Shown piece by piece: positions 55,082 through 63,634 of a DNA stretch of 64,000 bases. The position numbers and the translations under genes are program-made. The stretch comes from Pseudoalteromonas sp. SMS1 (GTDB taxonomy: Bacteria; Pseudomonadota; Gammaproteobacteria; Enterobacterales; Alteromonadaceae). The DNA lies in assembly GCF_021530565.1 (NCBI RefSeq), contig NZ_JAKGBI010000008.1, positions 124,001-188,000 of the forward strand. The letters are read 5' to 3'. How positions within the stretch are numbered: position 1 is the stretch's first letter; every line of letters begins with the position of its first letter. The notes under the pieces are model-generated. The model saw nothing but the letters and a program-made list of their open reading frames with translations. It was not told the origin of the DNA and searched no databases.

Positions 55082-56414
55082 AACGGACTCCTGTGAACCA
55101 CTCTGTGCGATCATAGCTATACAAGGTAATGGAGCTGTGTTTGTCGTAGTATGACGCTGCTACATCTACGCTCCAAGCTTCATCCCATTGGTAACGCCAA
55201 CTCAGGTTTAATATCACGAGCTCTTCATTTCGTGTTTGCAAAAAGAATGGATGAACAGCTCGATGTTCTATGTCTCTGTATTGCGCTTTAAAAGTGAGCA
55301 AACTATTTTCTGACGTTCTATGCGCCACAGATCCCGAAATAAAGTCGTAGTCTCGTCCGTAGTGCTCACCTTCATCATATCGCGCAGGTTGCCATGTATA
55401 CCCAGCATCAACCCGCACTAACCAAAGGTCAGAAGCGTGACCAAGGCCACCTTGTAGTGTGTAAATTCGGCTATCCAGATTTCTGTCTTGTACATTATTT
55501 TGTAAAAACACAAATCCACTTAAGGCCGTGAACCAGTGCTCAGAAAAGTAATATTGCGTACTGGCATACAATCCAAAGTCTTGTTGGTATGTGTTGTCGT
55601 CTAACGTTAACACGCCAAATTGGCCACCAACTGAAAAAGCGGTTTTATCCTTTTTGTGCTCATATCCAACTCTAATCGTCCCTTGATAGCGGTCGAATTC
55701 GTCGGTGTCTTGGTGCCGCTGATCTGAATAGTCTACATCTAGTTTCCATGCATCGTGCTGGGTTTGTTGCCACTTAGCTCGGAAGTTATAACGAAAGCGC
55801 ATAAAATTGTCGGCGGTTTTTTGGCTAGTTGCATCCAATAAGAAGGGGATCCCGCCAATGACGATGCGGTCATCAAGGGCGCCACTATTCACATTTGAAT
55901 CGTGACCAAGCGCCAGCGAGATTGAATGTTTAAATGACTCTTCCAATTGGCTAGAGCGCGTCTCAACAGACTTCAGAGCAGCTCGCACATTTTTGCGCAT
56001 AGCAGGTGTTAATTGTGCTGATTCTAGCCCTTGTAAAATATTTTTAGCTTGGGCATAGTTTTTTTGCTTTGCATAGGTGAGTCCCAACAAATAATGGCTA
56101 GGGACATGGTCAGGCCAACTGACAAGTACTCGCTCAAGTGCGAATATGGTCTCATCGTATTTTGCGACTTCGAGTGCTGCTTGAGCATATAAAAAGTCAA
56201 AGTTAGGGTCGCCAGCAAATTCATTAATCGCGTTGTCTGCGCGTTCAAAAGCTGCTTGGTAGTTTTTATCAATTAAGGCATTGTGAAGTTCTGATATTGT
56301 TTTCCGTAATGCTTCATCGCCTGTTGACTCGATTCCCTGTGCAGTACACAGGAAACCCGTACAACATGCAATCAAAGCCACAAAAACACGTGCGCATCGA
56401 AGTACTAGTGACAT
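55071..56414 (-). CDS. TPR plus beta-barrel outer-membrane protein (SLAM-like)
   Basis: This 447-residue protein has a signal peptide (about 1-26, ending in CTAQG), an N-terminal helical TPR region (about 30-160: YQAAFERADNAINEFAGDP, LLGLTYAKQKNYAQAKNILQ), and a C-terminal barrel (about 165-447) starting with SISLALGHDSNVNSG, a hallmark of the surface-lipoprotein-assembly-modifier architecture, and ending in FTGVRYEF with a terminal Phe typical of Bam substrates. SLAM proteins move lipoproteins to the cell surface, so the giant lipoprotein two genes downstream is a natural candidate cargo. That link is inference; other TPR-barrel proteins exist. It is the first gene of the operon. Confidence 0.75.
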   Translation of the reverse strand: MSLVLRCARVFVALIACCTGFLCTAQGIESTGDEALRKTISELHNALIDKNYQAAFERADNAINEFAGDPNFDFLYAQAALEVAKYDETIFALERVLVSWPDHVPSHYLLGLTYAKQKNYAQAKNILQGLESAQLTPAMRKNVRAALKSVETRSSQLEESFKHSISLALGHDSNVNSGALDDRIVIGGIPFLLDATSQKTADNFMRFRYNFRAKWQQTQHDAWKLDVDYSDQRHQDTDEFDRYQGTIRVGYEHKKDKTAFSVGGQFGVLTLDDNTYQQDFGLYASTQYYFSEHWFTALSGFVFLQNNVQDRNLDSRIYTLQGGLGHASDLWLVRVDAGYTWQPARYDEGEHYGRDYDFISGSVAHRTSENSLLTFKAQYRDIEHRAVHPFFLQTRNEELVILNLSWRYQWDEAWSVDVAASYYDKHSSITLYSYDRTEWFTGVRYEF

Positions 56415-56724
56415 AGCTAATCACCCACATATTGGTTATCGTATGAACATCACTATCTACCTCAAGCAAAACCGAATAATCGAACCAAAGGATTGCTAAT
56501 CGACTAGAACACGTACTACATGCCTAGATAGGATGATCAAAGTATAAACAACAACTTCAATAATTCACTTCTGATTTCGGGTACATTTTTCCAGTTCAAC
56601 GCAGGGTCTCGGAAGTGCTGCTGTAACCCATTAATAACTATAGACTAACTATGAGTATTTAAGTTTAGTTACCTATTTGATGGCGTATTGCTACGCGGAG
56701 AAAAGCGCATGCTAGTACAGCTGA
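56415..56724. other. Intergenic region upstream of the six-gene operon
   Basis: 310 bases between the SpeE-like gene end and the first gene of the six-gene operon, both leftward. It must hold the promoter of the operon. I see no clear -35/-10 pair, operator palindrome or coding sequence in it. Confidence 0.4.
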
Positions 56725-58242
56725 TTAATTCCAATAACGCCAACCTTCGAGGTATAAGTACAAGACATTAGGCCTATCTAATGTACTCACCACTTTTTGC
56801 GCCACTGTCTGGTCTCGTGATACCACTTGCATCGCATCATCTAGCGCTTGCGAGTAAAAACGAGTTTCAACCTGACGCTCTGTAGAAAGTGACCCACATT
56901 GAGATTTGCATCCCATTACAAATCCCCACTCGCCAAAAGAGGGCACATTCACAAAGAATGTATTTACCTCTTTCATGCCACTGGCTGCTATTGTGTTGCG
57001 AATAGACCAAAACGCATCCTTTGCGAAAAATGGGCTGGTCGCTTGAGTGACTAACCGTCCATGTTCATTAAGAGCTTTACCTACCAAACGATAAAATTGC
57101 AGAGAGTACAGACGTGCTAGGCTCACCGTTTTCGGATCTGGTAAATCAATGATAACCAGATCAAATTTGTTATTAAATTCCTGCAAATATACCATCGCAT
57201 CACCATGCCAAACAGTGACTTTTTCTGAGTTTAAGGCATCGTTGTTAAGTTCGACAAGATAATGATTTTCCCTGGCTAACTTTGCCACTGCGGGGTCTAA
57301 GTCTACTAAAGTGATGTTTTTAACACGATCGTATTTAAGTAACTCTCGGACGGCCAAGCCATCCCCGCCACCCAGGACCAAAACATTTTCAATTGCCTCA
57401 TCCCTTTGCATAGCTGGATGCACCAATACTTCGTGATAACGGTATTCATCCATAGAAGAAAATTGCAGTCCACCGTTGAGATACAACCGCACATCGTTCT
57501 TGTGCCGGGTCATCACAATTTGCTGATACTGAGTTTGTTCACTATGGACCACCGGGTCATCAAACACATGGCCGTTCCATGCTTTGTTTAAGCTATGGCT
57601 TGAAACCATAGTACCCAACAAAATGACCGATACTATTAACAACCAAAATCTCAGTTGATATTTAGGCCTATCCAATATTTGTGGAGAAAAATACCACAAT
57701 AAGGACATCGCTATAGATAAATTAATTAGCCCAAACATTAAGGACGTTTTAAAAATCCCCAACCAAGGAAGAAAAACAAATGGAAATAGTAATGTAGCCA
57801 GCAAAGCCCCAAAATAATCTAGTGAAAGTACGTTGGACAAGTTCGCTTTCAAGCTGTAGTGCTTCTCCATTAAACGACTGAGTAGTGGAATTTCCAACCC
57901 TATCAAGGTACCAATTATCGCAGTGAGTGCCACTGAGGTTACTTGCACCGATATATCGATTGCATAAGCTAAGTACAGAAGAGGAACGCTAAGCCCACCA
58001 ATAAGCGCCAGCACCAATTCAAATCCAATAAATTGGGATAAAAGCCGCGTATCTTTAATAAAGCGAGACAGGTATGACCCGACTCCCATAAAGGCCATAT
58101 ATACGCCAATAGTCAGTGAAAACTGGGTGATACTGTCACCGAGAAAGTAAGACCCAGTAGTTGCAATTAATAGCTCGTAGACAATTGAGCATAACCCAGC
58201 TATAAAAATACTAAACAGCAGTATATGACTTTCACGAAGCAC
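56725..58242 (-). CDS. Membrane-bound spermidine-synthase-like protein
   Basis: This 505-residue protein has seven or eight N-terminal membrane helices (about 8-220) and a C-terminal aminopropyltransferase (SpeE) domain: LYLNGGLQFSSMDEYRYHE, VLVLGGGDGLAVREL, the acidic VDLDPAVAKLA, VIIDLPDPKTVSLARLYSLQFY. The family transfers an aminopropyl group from decarboxylated SAM to a diamine; the membrane-fused versions are poorly understood. It starts with GTG 58242, sharing a base with the preceding stop (TAGTG). It is last in a DUF350-unknown-SpeE operon, similar to clusters that also carry YjfC-like enzymes. Confidence 0.85.
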   Translation of the reverse strand: MLRESHILLFSIFIAGLCSIVYELLIATTGSYFLGDSITQFSLTIGVYMAFMGVGSYLSRFIKDTRLLSQFIGFELVLALIGGLSVPLLYLAYAIDISVQVTSVALTAIIGTLIGLEIPLLSRLMEKHYSLKANLSNVLSLDYFGALLATLLFPFVFLPWLGIFKTSLMFGLINLSIAMSLLWYFSPQILDRPKYQLRFWLLIVSVILLGTMVSSHSLNKAWNGHVFDDPVVHSEQTQYQQIVMTRHKNDVRLYLNGGLQFSSMDEYRYHEVLVHPAMQRDEAIENVLVLGGGDGLAVRELLKYDRVKNITLVDLDPAVAKLARENHYLVELNNDALNSEKVTVWHGDAMVYLQEFNNKFDLVIIDLPDPKTVSLARLYSLQFYRLVGKALNEHGRLVTQATSPFFAKDAFWSIRNTIAASGMKEVNTFFVNVPSFGEWGFVMGCKSQCGSLSTERQVETRFYSQALDDAMQVVSRDQTVAQKVVSTLDRPNVLYLYLEGWRYWN

Positions 58243-59048
58243 TATTTGCCCCCAATGCCACTGCGTGTTCTATATCCAGCACTAGACATACTGTGCTCAC
58301 GCAATTGACGATCTACTTTAAGGTTTTTATTTGACGCCGATTTCGCTCGGTAGTCTATTAGTAGGTCATTGTCACGGCATGCTATTGCAGTTATCACTGA
58401 CAAAATAAACACATAAAATATGAGTAGCCACGCAACTGGCATGAGCTTATTTTTTCTACGTTGTTGTCTAAAATCATAGCCATAATTACTGGATGATTTG
58501 CGATTGCCAAAAATATCTACGATGACAAAGGCGCCAAAACAGAGTATGCCTAACAGCCACATCGCCAAGTTTAGCCACTCTTTGTCACCATTTATTTCAT
58601 ACACTCGAAAATTGAAGTGGTTTGACGCAGCAGATGTCCTTAGAGCTGGGCCTTTTGAGGTATGTAAAACCGCATGATAATCACCGGATTCCGGTAATCT
58701 AATGTCAAAATAAAGATGGTCACGCGCCTCTCGCCATGCCCCCTCTGAGTCACGCCCTGTTTCAGTCCATAATTCATCGTGGTACGTGAACAAATATGTC
58801 TCATGTGTGCCGAAGACTTCGAACTCAAAACTAGACCAAGTGTTATCTCTCATATACCCTTTTACTTCAAAACGGGCCATGGCACCATCTTCGCTTATAG
58901 TAAATTTATATGGGACAGATTGGTGATCTTTACTGCTGACAAAAGGGGTGTTTTCAAGCGAATAGACAGGCTCTTGCACATATAATTTACAAAGCCAAGC
59001 TAAAACAGTCGCAACAAGCGTTGTTGCAGCAAACCTCATTAAACTCAT
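58242..59048 (-). CDS. Membrane protein of unknown function, DUF350-SpeE operon
   Basis: I do not recognise this 268-residue protein. It has an N-terminal helix or signal anchor (FAATTLVATVLAWLCKLYV), a beta-rich, probably periplasmic domain (about 30-170, with KGYMRDNTWSSFEFEVFG and PESGDYHAVLHTS), then two helices (about 175-195 and 222-240) with a basic loop between, and a cytoplasmic tail ending in RSGIGGK. It lies two bases after the DUF350 gene and overlaps the SpeE-like gene by one base, so it is part of the same unit. The periplasmic beta domain may sense or bind something. Confidence 0.75.
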   Translation of the reverse strand: MSLMRFAATTLVATVLAWLCKLYVQEPVYSLENTPFVSSKDHQSVPYKFTISEDGAMARFEVKGYMRDNTWSSFEFEVFGTHETYLFTYHDELWTETGRDSEGAWREARDHLYFDIRLPESGDYHAVLHTSKGPALRTSAASNHFNFRVYEINGDKEWLNLAMWLLGILCFGAFVIVDIFGNRKSSSNYGYDFRQQRRKNKLMPVAWLLIFYVFILSVITAIACRDNDLLIDYRAKSASNKNLKVDRQLREHSMSSAGYRTRSGIGGK

Positions 59049-59050
59049 CG

Positions 59051-59890
59051 CTACAATACAACCACAATCACGCTTGCAACAGATAAGGCAACACCACCTT
59101 CGACTAAAGCAACAGACATATTGTGCTCTTCTCCCACAGCCTTATCTATACACACGGATGGGAAAATAGCCTTGTCGATAAACAGTCTTGCCATTGGTAA
59201 AACAACAAAACCAATTACCGCGTCTTGGAAAAAGAGCGTGATACTGGCATGCCAACTTTCAAACTCACCAATAAGTGCATGCAGCAGTACCATGCCCAAT
59301 GCAATTAAAGTAGCTGAAAATGTCGCCGCAACAGCCCTATTTCCAGATTCCAACTCTTTCATCAGGTTGTAGCTCGTTAATAAATCATAGGTGCGCGCAA
59401 AAAGCACCAAGGTGATTTGGCCAAGTGCATAAAATACAACTGCAGACAACCAACCCCCTTCACCGTGCAACGCAGCACCAATCAACAAAGCGCTGGCAAT
59501 ATAACTTGCAGCTTGTACCACTCCCGTTGAGATATTTTGTTTTTCGATTAATTGCGCTTTATTACAGAACGCATGCAAAATTAGCTTGTCATTAATTACA
59601 CGAGAAACAAGCAACATCACCATGCCAGCCAAACTATAGCCAGCAACTGCAATCAAGTCGTTAATTAAGCCCTTACTCGGGCCTATTAACACAGCACAAA
59701 ATATAATTGCAACAGCGACAATGTAGCCCGCGACAGACGTTGCCAACGCGGCATTTTTCTTAATTAAAATTTCGTTGAATGTATTGTATGGAGTTGTGAA
59801 ATTGTATAGCCACTTGGCAACAAACATAATTACAAGCAGCAAACCAACAAAGCTGAGGCTTTGCATAGTCATTATTAATGATTCGTACAT
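59051..59890 (-). CDS. Tandem DUF350 membrane protein
   Basis: This 279-residue membrane protein has about eight helices that form two repeats of the DUF350/YjfL type. The first repeat contains FNEILIKKNAALATSVAGYIVAV and the second LMKELESGNRAVAATFSATLIALG, each with the conserved Asn-Ala segment on an amphipathic turn. YjfL is about half this length, so the gene is an internal duplication. It heads the DUF350-unknown-SpeE operon. The biochemical role of DUF350 is not established. Confidence 0.8.
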   Translation of the reverse strand: MYESLIMTMQSLSFVGLLLVIMFVAKWLYNFTTPYNTFNEILIKKNAALATSVAGYIVAVAIIFCAVLIGPSKGLINDLIAVAGYSLAGMVMLLVSRVINDKLILHAFCNKAQLIEKQNISTGVVQAASYIASALLIGAALHGEGGWLSAVVFYALGQITLVLFARTYDLLTSYNLMKELESGNRAVAATFSATLIALGMVLLHALIGEFESWHASITLFFQDAVIGFVVLPMARLFIDKAIFPSVCIDKAVGEEHNMSVALVEGGVALSVASVIVVVL

Positions 59891-60077
59891 ATAAATATTA
59901 TAGTTTTTGATTAAATTTCTTGTGGTATGTTGTTAGGCAATATTTAAGTGCCAAACAACCTCTGAGCCTAGATAGCAGGGCTCTATTATTCTCATCCTTT
60001 AAACAATTGTACCTTTAAAAAATGAAAGAGTCTCGAATAAACGTAAAAACATGTAAAAAGCATGGATAAAGTGGGCA

Positions 60078-60099
60078 TGTGCGCCAAAATTAGCGCACA
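60078..60099 (-). terminator. Hairpin after astB
   Basis: The perfect 7-bp repeat TGTGCGC / GCGCACA with an eight-base loop lies 16 bases past the astB stop. It lacks a T-tract. Confidence 0.4.
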
Positions 60100-60115
60100 G
60101 AGAGGGTCAAGGCGC

Positions 60116-61453
60116 TTAACTTCGCTGGAAATCGTACACGGAGCCCAAAAATAAGATTTGAGTGAGCTCATCTAACGCAGTATAACTCTCATTAAGTAAC
60201 TGAGGATCAGCTAAATCTTGTTCACATAATTTATCTCGATAATGCTTATTGATCCAGGCTGATAGAGCTTCGTAACTGCGGTCAGTTAGTAAACAAGCCT
60301 GATTCGATGCTGCCAGCTCCAGCTCGGACAATATGACTCTTAATCTTAAACAAGCGGGACCGCCTCCGTTTTGCATACTCTGTTTAACGTCAAGATAGAG
60401 TATCTCATCAACCGGATTACTGGCCTGTTTCAAGGCGCTTAAATAGGTTTCAACACTATCCACTTGCTGACATTCGCTCGGGGCGATCAAAGCCATCCCA
60501 CCACTTGGTAAACTCACTAACTGACTATTGAAAATATAACTTTTAACAGCTTCTTCAACACTTACATCCGCCTGCGACACCTCAATTAAATGCAGAGGCC
60601 GGCTACCCGTGTACGACTGGCGGATTGCATGAACCGCGTTTGTCTGATCATAAAACGCATTTTGATGAAATAAAAACACATTTTCATTGCCTATCGCAAT
60701 CACATCATTATGAAATACTCCCTCATCTATCACCTGCGGGTTTTGTTGTATAAAGAGGCATTGCTCTGGATTCAATTGATGTCCCCTTGCGATTGCATGG
60801 CTAGCTTGCAGTGTTTGTCTTGCGGGAAATTTCTGAGGTTTTACTGCGCTATGCATATCTTCGCCATACACAAATATCGCCAAGCCTGAGTGACCGTATG
60901 CATCGGTTAAACGAGTATGATTTGCAGCCCCTTCATCTCCAAAAAGACGATGCTGAGGCAATGCTGGATGATGAGTAAAGTACGCGTCATTATCAAAAAC
61001 AGCTTGCAGAATACGCCCTGTTGTTTCGGCTTCGATTGCTCTGTGAAGCTTGTTATTTAGGTTTGCTGGCGTGAAATGCACTCTACCATTGAGGGTATCA
61101 CAGCTAGGAGACACCGTTGCTGCATTGGCCGTCCACATTGAGGATGCAGAATAGCATGCTTTGAGCAGTTGAGGCTCTGTTTTGGCTGCCTTTAAAATGA
61201 CATCACTATCTTTGCCCGAAAAACCCGCAGCTCTCAACGTCTTCAAGTCGGGCCTCGCATTGGGCGCTAATACGCCCTGATGTAACCCTATTTGAGACAA
61301 CGTTCGCATCTTTTCGAGGCCTTGTAGCGCCGCTTGCTTGGGGTTTGAAAACCTGCTCGCATTCGCTTTTGACGCGACGTTTCCATATGACAGACCCGCA
61401 TAGTTGTGTGTTGGTCCAACAAGTCCATCAAAATTGACTTCATAATAGTTCAT
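60116..61453 (-). CDS. astB: N-succinylarginine dihydrolase
   Basis: This 445-residue enzyme opens the AST arginine-degradation pathway's second step, turning succinylarginine into succinylornithine plus ammonia and carbon dioxide. It has [83 protein letters not shown], and [15 protein letters not shown] with the catalytic Cys. ATG 61453 ([10 protein letters not shown]) has an AGGGGG site upstream; the longer frame lacks conservation. The other ast genes are not in the window, so astB stands alone here. Confidence 0.95.
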   Translation of the reverse strand: MNYYEVNFDGLVGPTHNYAGLSYGNVASKANASRFSNPKQAALQGLEKMRTLSQIGLHQGVLAPNARPDLKTLRAAGFSGKDSDVILKAAKTEPQLLKACYSASSMWTANAATVSPSCDTLNGRVHFTPANLNNKLHRAIEAETTGRILQAVFDNDAYFTHHPALPQHRLFGDEGAANHTRLTDAYGHSGLAIFVYGEDMHSAVKPQKFPARQTLQASHAIARGHQLNPEQCLFIQQNPQVIDEGVFHNDVIAIGNENVFLFHQNAFYDQTNAVHAIRQSYTGSRPLHLIEVSQADVSVEEAVKSYIFNSQLVSLPSGGMALIAPSECQQVDSVETYLSALKQASNPVDEILYLDVKQSMQNGGGPACLRLRVILSELELAASNQACLLTDRSYEALSAWINKHYRDKLCEQDLADPQLLNESYTALDELTQILFLGSVYDFQRS

Positions 61454-61701
61454 TAATGCCCCCTTTTGGTGCACTACGCACCGATATAGTACACGCGATT
61501 CTGATTTATTATCTAACAGCACTACATAGGCCAATATTTATGCGAGATAGGCAATGTAGCTTGTTACTGTTAATACCGTTTATTTACCACAATCAAATAT
61601 GGTGCCAGCTATTAATATAGTCAGAAAATATGGAGGTATTGGGCATCTCAACTGGCAAAAACCTGTAAAACCCCTTGCTTCTTATGTTGACAATTTCAAA
61701 C

Positions 61702-62130
61702 TCACGTCCGTGTATTTTTCACTTTTAGCCATATTCCCAATGCAAAGCTAATTCCCATTACGAGGCAAATCGCTGAACTAACAACCCAAAACGTGAGTGA
61801 GTTTTCAGGAAACTTAGGCATTAACAAAGGAAATGACAGTCCTCTAAAAATTAACACGCATGCGATAAGGCCTAGAGCCGGATTTTGAAAGGGTAACTGT
61901 ACGATAACACCTGCACCTGATAAGCCATAAAACCCCCACATTGTGAGTATGATCGCAATCATTGAGGTGATAATGGTTGGCTCAATTAGCCCAGCTTCGG
62001 CCATGCTGGCCATCTGCTGTCCAGCCCCTAAAAACAGATACCAATCCGGGCCAAATATAATGCACCCAACATGTAATAAAGCAGCGAAAAAACAGCAAAC
62101 TGAAGCAAATATAAAACACTTATTAATCAT
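61702..62130 (-). CDS. Four-helix membrane protein of unknown function
   Basis: This 142-residue protein has four hydrophobic helices (about 6-28, 50-72, 82-102, 112-135). The loop after the first helix reads FGPDWYLFLGAGQQMASMAEAG, a pattern I associate with a family of uncharacterised gammaproteobacterial membrane proteins. It lies between astB and the dCMP deaminase gene with its own gaps on both sides. No function can be given. Confidence 0.7.
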   Translation of the reverse strand: MINKCFIFASVCCFFAALLHVGCIIFGPDWYLFLGAGQQMASMAEAGLIEPTIITSMIAIILTMWGFYGLSGAGVIVQLPFQNPALGLIACVLIFRGLSFPLLMPKFPENSLTFWVVSSAICLVMGISFALGIWLKVKNTRT

Positions 62131-62380
62131 TAACCCTTACCTCGAATTAAATTAGCTAAACTCAAAAATACTTTATATTATCTAGCTTTATATTCTCATA
62201 ACTTTACACTTATTATTAGGGCTAGTTTATATATCTAAATGTATTAATTTAAAGTATGTATCAACAAAGAAGCAAGTCAGCGCATAGAATGTACGCTTAA
62301 GTCTAAATTAGCTTAGTTGTTAGTATTGTTGTAAATACTGCGTATAATGACTCAACTCAATAGTATTTAAGGCGTATAGA

Positions 62381-62854
62381 ATGAGACCGGATTGGGACGA
62401 ATACTTCATTGATTTGGTAGACAGCGTTGGCCAAAGAGCAACCTGCAACAGAGGAAAATCAGGTTGTATCATTGTAAAAGATAAGAGAATAATATCAACG
62501 GGTTACGTTGGTTCACCATCGGGGTTACCACATTGTGATGAGGTCGGGCACCTCATGAAGCAAGTCATCGATGTGGATGGTACAACAAGGCAGCATTGTG
62601 TACGTACAATTCACGCAGAACAAAACGCTATTTGTCAGGCTGCACGTTACGGCGTTCCGCTGGAAGGCAGTACACTATACTGTACGATGGAGCCTTGTAG
62701 AGTATGTGCCATGCTTATTATTAGTTGTGGTATCTCAAAAGTCGTCGCTAAAAAGCGCTATCATGCGGCACAAGAGACACGAGATATGTTCAAAATGGCA
62801 AACGTCGAACTCGTTGTTTTAGAACAAGAAGTGGCCACTTACGACGACCAGTAA
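62381..62854 (+). CDS. dCMP deaminase-family protein
   Basis: This 157-residue zinc deaminase has RPDWDEYFIDLVDSVGQRATC at the N-terminus, IISTGYVGSPSGLPHCDE, the zinc and catalytic HAEQNAICQAA and the second zinc motif TMEPCRVCAMLII. It is of the ComEB/dCMP deaminase type, which makes dUMP from dCMP to supply dTMP. AAGG precedes ATG 62381, and TATAAT is seen at 62343-62348, without a good -35. A hairpin shared with the converging gene follows. Confidence 0.87.
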   Translation: MRPDWDEYFIDLVDSVGQRATCNRGKSGCIIVKDKRIISTGYVGSPSGLPHCDEVGHLMKQVIDVDGTTRQHCVRTIHAEQNAICQAARYGVPLEGSTLYCTMEPCRVCAMLIISCGISKVVAKKRYHAAQETRDMFKMANVELVVLEQEVATYDDQ

Positions 62855-62863
62855 CGCATTGTT

Positions 62864-62894
62864 AAAGAGTAGTGCTGTGACATGCCTACTCTTT
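62864..62894. terminator. Hairpin between convergent genes
   Basis: The perfect 9-bp inverted repeat AAAGAGTAG / CTACTCTTT with a 13-base loop lies 7 bases before the stop of the leftward gene and just after the dCMP deaminase stop. It can serve both. Confidence 0.5.
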
Positions 62895-62901
62895 GAAAAA
62901 A

Positions 62902-63477
62902 CTAACAAAGCATCACCCTATCAAATACATCCTTGTGAAAGTTTTCGCCTGTAATTCCATGGCGTTTCACCCTGTCATGGTTAATTCGTTTGTTCGCATC
63001 TAACAACTGAGCTATGAACTCGCTTAGGTGAATATCGTTATATTTACAAACGTTATTGCCATTGGCTAACGATACATCACTGACACTTACTTCATCCAAA
63101 TTATTGAATTGATGTTGAAACACAGCTTGGGATTGTATACCAAGAGATTGGTTAAATCTGAAGATAGCCGCATTATCAATCGCTTTAACTCGGGTTTGCT
63201 TACCAAATTTTTCCCAGCCTACCGCACAAACCGAAACCGTAAACTCGCTCCCAAACTCACTGACCAACTTTCTATGGAGATCATCAGATTCTCGCGTTAG
63301 TTCTTTCAAATCAAAAGAGTCCACAGAAACATTTCCATATTGCGACCTATAACGCAACTGCAATGTGTTGAGAAGATAAAATACTTCACCGGTGCTTTGC
63401 CAAATAGGTCTCACTAAAGAGCCCCCTGAAGGCTTACTAACATGCGCACCCAGCAACTTTAACATCAGCTTTTTCAT
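62902..63477 (-). CDS. Unknown protein next to the pyrD-like gene
   Basis: I do not recognise this 191-residue protein. It starts MKKLMLKLLGAHV and has a GGSLVRPIWQSTGE segment, then mixed alpha/beta sequence with a basic C-terminal part (DANKRINHDRVKRHGITGENFHKDVFDR). It has no membrane helix or clear signal peptide. ATG 63477 lies six bases after AGGAG; the ATG at 63483 touches that site. It is divergent from the pyrD-like gene, a position where zapC stands in E. coli on the other side of pyrD, but the sequence does not match ZapC. Confidence 0.7.
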   Translation of the reverse strand: MKKLMLKLLGAHVSKPSGGSLVRPIWQSTGEVFYLLNTLQLRYRSQYGNVSVDSFDLKELTRESDDLHRKLVSEFGSEFTVSVCAVGWEKFGKQTRVKAIDNAAIFRFNQSLGIQSQAVFQHQFNNLDEVSVSDVSLANGNNVCKYNDIHLSEFIAQLLDANKRINHDRVKRHGITGENFHKDVFDRVMLC

Positions 63478-63634
63478 CAGCATCTCCTAAAATAGATTAA
63501 TGACAACTTTAAATGATAATAATTCTTATTGCTATTTTTATTTATCGATCATAAGCTAAAAAGCATAGGTTACTTGATGTGCTTAATTGCTAGCACCTAA
63601 CAACAACAAACGATGACAAATTTGGAGGTTCAAA

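Noticed and set aside
62902..63477. ZapC, because zapC neighbours pyrD in E. coli
   Set aside because: The residues do not match the ZapC pattern, so the name would rest on position alone.
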